Source: Symbiodinium natans (lineage: Eukaryota > Sar > Dinophyceae > Suessiales > Symbiodiniaceae). From it: a DNA stretch of 15,000 bases. This document shows positions 8,601-14,600 of the stretch, in pieces; the stretch's first letter is position 1, and each line of letters starts with the position of its first letter. The translations under genes and the position numbers were made by a program. The stretch lies in the NCBI GenBank assembly GCA_905221605.1, contig CAJNDS010000080.1, forward strand, positions 167,501 through 182,500. The letters are read 5' to 3'. The notes below the pieces were generated by a model, which was not told the DNA's origin, searched no databases, and worked only from the letters and a program-made list of their open reading frames with translations.

Positions 8601-11600
8601 AACCCTAAACCCTTTCCGCATCTTGGGACATGACTGCCCGGCCGTCATGCGGGGCGGCACGCTGCGCGCGCACGGCAACGGTTTAGGGGTTGAGGGATGC
8701 TAAGGGGGTTAAGGGGTTCAGAGTTTAGGGTTTAGGGTTTAGGATTTAGGGTTTAAGAGAGCTGACCTAAATCCTATAAAACCCTGTATAAAACCCTCGA
8801 TGAACCCTTCTATAAACCGGATCGATATTCACCCTTCTCAAACCTAGCTTCTAGAGGGCCCCAAGCTGTGAGAAATCTTAGGGTTTAGGGTTTAGGGTTT
8901 AGGGTTTAGGGTTTAGGATTTAGGGTTTAGGGTTTAGGGCACCCTTAGAAAGAAGGACCCCCCCCCCCCCCAAAAAAAAAAAAAAAAAAAAACAGAGGCC
9001 CGAATTTAGAGAACTACCCAGAGGGCTTCTTCGCCCAAGACCAATCAACCCTAAACCCTAAACACGAAACCCTAAACCCTAAACACGAAACCCTAAACCC
9101 TAAACACGAAACCCTAAACCCTAAACCCTAAACCCGAAACCCTAAACCCTAAACCCTAAACCCTAAACCCTAAACCCTAAACAGCTTAGGCCACCGGGCC
9201 CTGGATCTCTCAGGTCAAATCGGTCGATCAGCAAGTTGTGCGCCTGAGGCCGCGTAGGGTTTGGGGTTTAGGGTTTAGGGTTTAGGGTTTAGGGTTTAGG
9301 GTTTAGGGTTTCGGGTTTAGGGTTTAGGGTTTAGGGATTTGGGGTTTCGGATTTGGGGTTCTTGGGCTTCGGGTTTTGGGGTTGAGGGTTTTGGGCCAGG
9401 ATTTAGGGTTTAGGGTCGAGGGTGGGTAGGGTTTTTGGGGCTTGGAGGGGTTTAGGGTTTAGGGCTGTTTAGGGTTTGGGGTCAAGAAGGTTGAGGGTTT
9501 AGGGTTTCGGGTTGGGGGGGGCTTAGGGTTCAGGGTCTTGGGTTCGGAAATTACAGTAGGGTTCAGGGTTTTGGCTTAGGGTTTTGGGCTGCATCTCTTC
9601 AGGGTGCCCTTATGAAGCAACTTCTGTCACAGCGGACTGTAACAGTTTGGATGGACATTGGGTGGCGGGCGTCATTGGGCAATGTGCTGCTTGGCGCAGC
9701 TCTGCTTGGCGACGTTCAAACCTATAAGCTAAAAGCCCACCCCACTCTCACTCGCCAGGAAGACTGAAACTAAGGATTTCATAAGGCTCCTTTTTCCCGA
9801 GACCCTAAACCCTAAACCCTAAACCCTAAACTCGTTAACCATTAACGCGATAGTTCAAGATCTGGCAAATCCCGGGGGCCGTCGCTCCGAGAACTCTGCG
9901 GACCAACTGAACCCGAAAATTGGGAGCGTGCACCCATGATACTACTGTAAACCCTACATGGGGGTTCCTATAATAAGGATTAAGGGTTTAGGGTTTAGGG
10001 TTTAGGGTGATTCTACCATTTTGGGTATATTAAGGGCACCAACACATGGACCATAAACCTTTTAGGGTCCCTTTGGTGAGCCTTTGGTGCGCGACTGGAG
10101 CCTTCCTTCTGGCTGTTGCATTGCGGCTTACCTAAACCCCAAACCGGGTTTAGGATTTAGGGTTTAGGGTTTAGGGTTTAGGGTTTAATTAGGGCACCTC
10201 AACTGCCACGGGAGTGTTGGGCGAGGGAGCAGACAAAAAACACCAATACCATCTAAGTCCCCACCCCCAAATCCGAACCCCGAAGCCCTAAGCCTAAGGA
10301 GGAGGTCTTGAGCAAGACGCGGTTCTGGCTGAGGAATGATTGTGTCATGACAATCAGGGTACCCAAGTATGTACAAGTACCCAGAAACGGGTCGATGACA
10401 GAACGAGAGCGAAACAATGTGCCAGCGGCACAGCAGGCGCTGGGTATCCCAGCCCTAAACCCTAAACCCTATGCTCTAGTAGTTCTGTGAGCCAAGATCT
10501 GGCGAGCCTTCACATCACGGTGGACGACGCCGCAGGTGTGGAGGTGGAGGATGGCGCTGAGGGCCTCATATTCTTGAGTCTGCAGGGCTCACAGGTTTAG
10601 GGTTTAGGGTTTAGGGTTTAGGGTTTACGGTTTAGGGTTGAGGGTTTAGGGTTTAGGGTTTGCGGGTGACATGGCGCGGAAGCTGTGAAGGCTGGGCTTC
10701 GAGAAGCTTCGTGACATGCCAAGAGCAGCTATGGCCTGACTGCGGAGGGCCATCTAACACTCATATCCCACCCAACGCTGTCTCAGGGTTACGGTTTAGG
10801 GTTTAGGGTTTAGGGTTTAGGGTTTAGGGTTTAGGGTTTAGGGTTTAGGGTTTAGGGTTTAGGGTTTAGGGTTTAGAGTTAAGCGTTTTAAGGTTTAGGG
10901 TTTAGGGTTTAGGGTTCGAATGGTCTCTAAACCCTCAAGCCTGAATTCCCAAAGCTCGGCCCCTCAAGCCTTCTCACCTTACACCCCTAGAGCCCTAAAC
11001 CCTAAACCCTAAACCCTAAACCCTAAACCCCCAAACCCGAACCCTAGACCCCAAACCCTAAACTTTCCTAAGCCCGCTCTTGACACACCAGAGAGCCAAA
11101 AACGGTGTCCCCCCCCCCCCCCCCCCCCCAAGTTACCAGAGTCAGAAAACTGTGGGCTTGATGTCAGGGCTTTAAGGTTTAGGGTTTAGGGTTTTAGGGT
11201 TTAGGGGGGTTTAGGGGTGGTTAAGGGGTTAGGGTTTAGGGTTCAGAAGGGTTCAGGAGGCTTTTGGGGGTTTATGGGTTTGGAGTCTCTAGGGGCTTTA
11301 GGGTTTGGAGGCTTTAGGGGCTGCAGGGTCAAGGCTTACGAGGATACAGGGTTGTGGTGGTGTGACGTTATAGGGCATCGGAGGGCTTAGGGTGTAAAGT
11401 TAGAGGCTCTAAGGATGTCTAGGCTCTCGGATTGATTGAGGGATCTATTGCCTCCGCCCCCCCCCCCCCCCCCCCCATACCGCCCTCACACAAGCAACAA
11501 GCAGGCACGGACTGGAAAACCCTAGCCCTAAACCCTAAACCCGAAACCCGAAACCCTAAACCCTAAACCCTGAACCCTAAACCCGTGTGGCCCCGCGCTC

Positions 11601-14600
11601 TGCCTGCCGAACAACGTTGCCCAACGAAAACGCGTCGAGACCGGAGGCCTCCCCCAAGTAAGCGGAGGAAAGGCTAGGGTTTGGGGCTTGGGAGGGGTTT
11701 AGGGTTTGGGGTTTAGGGTTTAGGGTTTAGGGTTTAGGATTCTGGGTTTCTTGGCTTCGGGGGTTTATGGGCTTGGGGAGGGGCTGGGTCTGTGTTCAGG
11801 GGCCACAGATCTGTATAAAGTTTGTTCTTCCGTCGCTGGATTCGCTTCTTGCCCTAGACCCTAAACCCTAAACCCTAAACCCTAAGCCCTAAACCCTTTA
11901 AAACCTATGCCCTAAACCCTATGCGCTTCTGTGGTCGTTCGGGCGGCACACGTTTGCTCGCATGCCCGAAGACCCTAAACCGCAAGGGCTTGAACCCTAA
12001 ACCCTGAAGCCTGAAGCTCCTCAAAGCGAAAGCCGCTGGATATGTTTAGGGCGTCGGGCTTAGGGCTTAGGGTTTAGGGCTTAGGGTTTAGGGCTTTAGG
12101 GTTTAGGGTTTAGGGTTGTTTAGGGTTTAGGGTTTAGGGTTTAGGGTTTATTGAAATTATTCAGGGCTCAGGTCCGGGGAAAGTTTCGGGGAAAGTTTCG
12201 AGGAAAGTTTCGAGGAAAGTTTCGAGGAGTTTCGTTTTTTGGGTTTTTGAATAATTTCAAGTTACAGGGGGCTTGAGGGTTTAGGGTTTAGGGTTTAGGT
12301 GTTCTTGCGGGAATGCATGTGGGGTGCTTGGGAGGTGCTCGGGGGGCTTGCTTGGCTAACCTGCCACCAAGTAGCCACAGCCCTTCCCCCCCTCGTCGCG
12401 CAGCGACAGTACGCCTCGTTCAACTCTATACGCTGCCGGAGCCCACGCCCCCCCCCACGCTTCGGTCGTTCATCCCCAAACCCGACGCTCCCTCGCAATA
12501 CGAGGTCCACCGGGGCCCGGGCCCCCCCCCCCAACCTTTCTCTCCGCCATGTGTGAGTGGAGAGACAGATGGAAGATGGGTCGTGAATGGACTTGCTTGC
12601 TTTCCTCGCTGACCTGACTAAAAAAACATATCGGAAACGCACTTTTCTACACAAAAAAGTGCGTTTTCGAGGACACGTTCGAGTGCTTCAGCCACACACA
12701 AAACTTTAACATCACCCCGGGAACGCGCTTTTCCACATGACAAAAGTGAATTTTCGAAGATGGGCTCGCTTGCTTTCCTCGCATGCTGACCTGACCAAAA
12801 AAAGCATATCGGAAACGCACTTTTCTACACAAAAAAAAGTGCGTTTTCGAGGACACGTTCGAGTGCTTCAGCCACACACAAACTTTAACATCATGCCGGA
12901 AACGCACAGTTTCATATGAAAAAAGTGCATTTTCGAAGATGGGCTCGCTTGCTTTCCTCGCATGCTGGAGGCTGCGGGATCAGGCAGGTTCGGGTTCGCT
13001 GAGTTTTGAGGGTCTAGGGGCCTAGTAAATAAAGTGGAAATTCTTGTGCTTGAGCTGGAATTCGATGGGCAAGGGCGAGATCACGTTGAACTCTTCCTGC
13101 GCAGCCGTTTCGGGTCCAGGGTTGAAGGAATGCTTGAATCAAAGCAATGTTCAGGGTGTAGGGCTTGAAGTGCATTTCCGATACGTTTTTTTTGGTCAGG
13201 TCAGCGAGGAAAGCAAACAAGTCCATCCCCGACCTATCTTCCATCTGTCTCTCCACTCACACACAATGGCGGAGAGAAAGGTTGGGGGGAGGGGGGGTGG
13301 GAGAGAAGAGTGGGGGTGGGGGGGGGGGGGAGAAGAGTGGGGTGGAAGTGGGTTTGGGTTTAGGACTTAGGGTTTTGAGGCTGAGGTTTTGGGGTCTCGC
13401 GTTTTGGGTTTAAACCTTAGGCTTGAAGGGTTTGAGTCTTTTAGGGTTCGAGGATTTTTGGTTTTAGGGTTTTAGGATTTTCGGGTTTAGGGTTTAGAGC
13501 TTTCGGGTTTCCAGTCTTTTTAGGAAACAAAACCATAGGGGGGGAACAACTCTAAATCCCTCCAAACCCTATTTAACATCTAAAGCAGAACTTGAGCTCC
13601 AAACCCTAAACCCTAAACCCCAAGCCCTAAGCCCCCAAGCCCTAAACCCTACTTGTCAGTCGCTAAGGGTCACTTTGCACAGCGCCTCAACGCCACTCTC
13701 CTTCAAGACCCACTTCAGGGCGCGCCGAAGGTGGCCCTCAGGTGACTTGATGGTTTAGGGTTTAGGGTTTAGGGTTTAGGGCTCAGGGTTTAGGGTTGGG
13801 ATGCTCCCCCTTATACTAAGAGTCCTGATTCGGGATTATAGTGGGGGGTATTTTAGTCCCTACTAAGGACTGTTAGTATAAGGGGACATCCCAAGTTTCG
13901 GGTTTTGGGCTAGGGTTTGGGGCCTTGAGTTTAAGGATTACGGGCTTCTAAAGGGTTTAGGGTTTGAGATGGAGGGAAAGCTTAGGGTTTAGGGAAAGCT
14001 TAGGGTCTAGGGTGGCAAAGCTTAGGGATTAGGGTTTAGGGTTAGGCTTAGGGCTTACAGAGGTTAGGGTTTGGAGTTTAAGCAAAATAGACGATCCTTG
14101 CAGAGCGGGTCTGCCTGAACGACCTCCCAACCTCAGCAGCACTGTTGGCTCGCTGATTTCCAGACCCCTGGTCCCCTTTTGCTGCTACTGGGTCATTTTT
14201 CGGATCCCTTGAGGGGATCTACTTTTTGGATCCTCCCAGGGGTCTGGGAATTGAGTATGGCCGCCGGCTCTCCGCTTGGAGGTTTTTGTGGGAATCAATT
14301 CAAGGGTCTAGGCTTTCAGACGTGTTTAGGCTTATAAGGGCTTGTAGAGGGAATGCAAGGCCTATAAGGCCTTATAGGATTGAGAAAGGGCTTAACCTTA
14401 AACCCTAAACCCTAAACACTGAACTCCTGAACTCCTGAACTCCTGAACCCTGAACCCTAAACCCTAAACCCCTAAACCCTAAACCCTAAACTCTGAACTC
14501 CTGAACCCCTGCATCGAAGAGCCTCGAACTTCTCCATAATGACATAGCAGCGATCCGCATCGACGAACTCCTGCGAGTCGCTAGGGGACCAAAGGTTCAG

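Noticed and set aside
12295-12654. Overlapping open frames of 85-119 codons
   Set aside because: All three overlap in C-rich sequence and the element arm, giving Pro/Arg/Gly-rich products typical of low-complexity read-through.
13014-13256. 80-codon minus frame and 108-codon plus frame across the inverted-repeat arm
   Set aside because: Both run through the repeat arm and G-rich tract. A minus frame in unique sequence (EEFNVISPLPIEFQ) looks coding, but it is followed by an in-frame stop, lacks a fitting donor and is not needed by the kinase.
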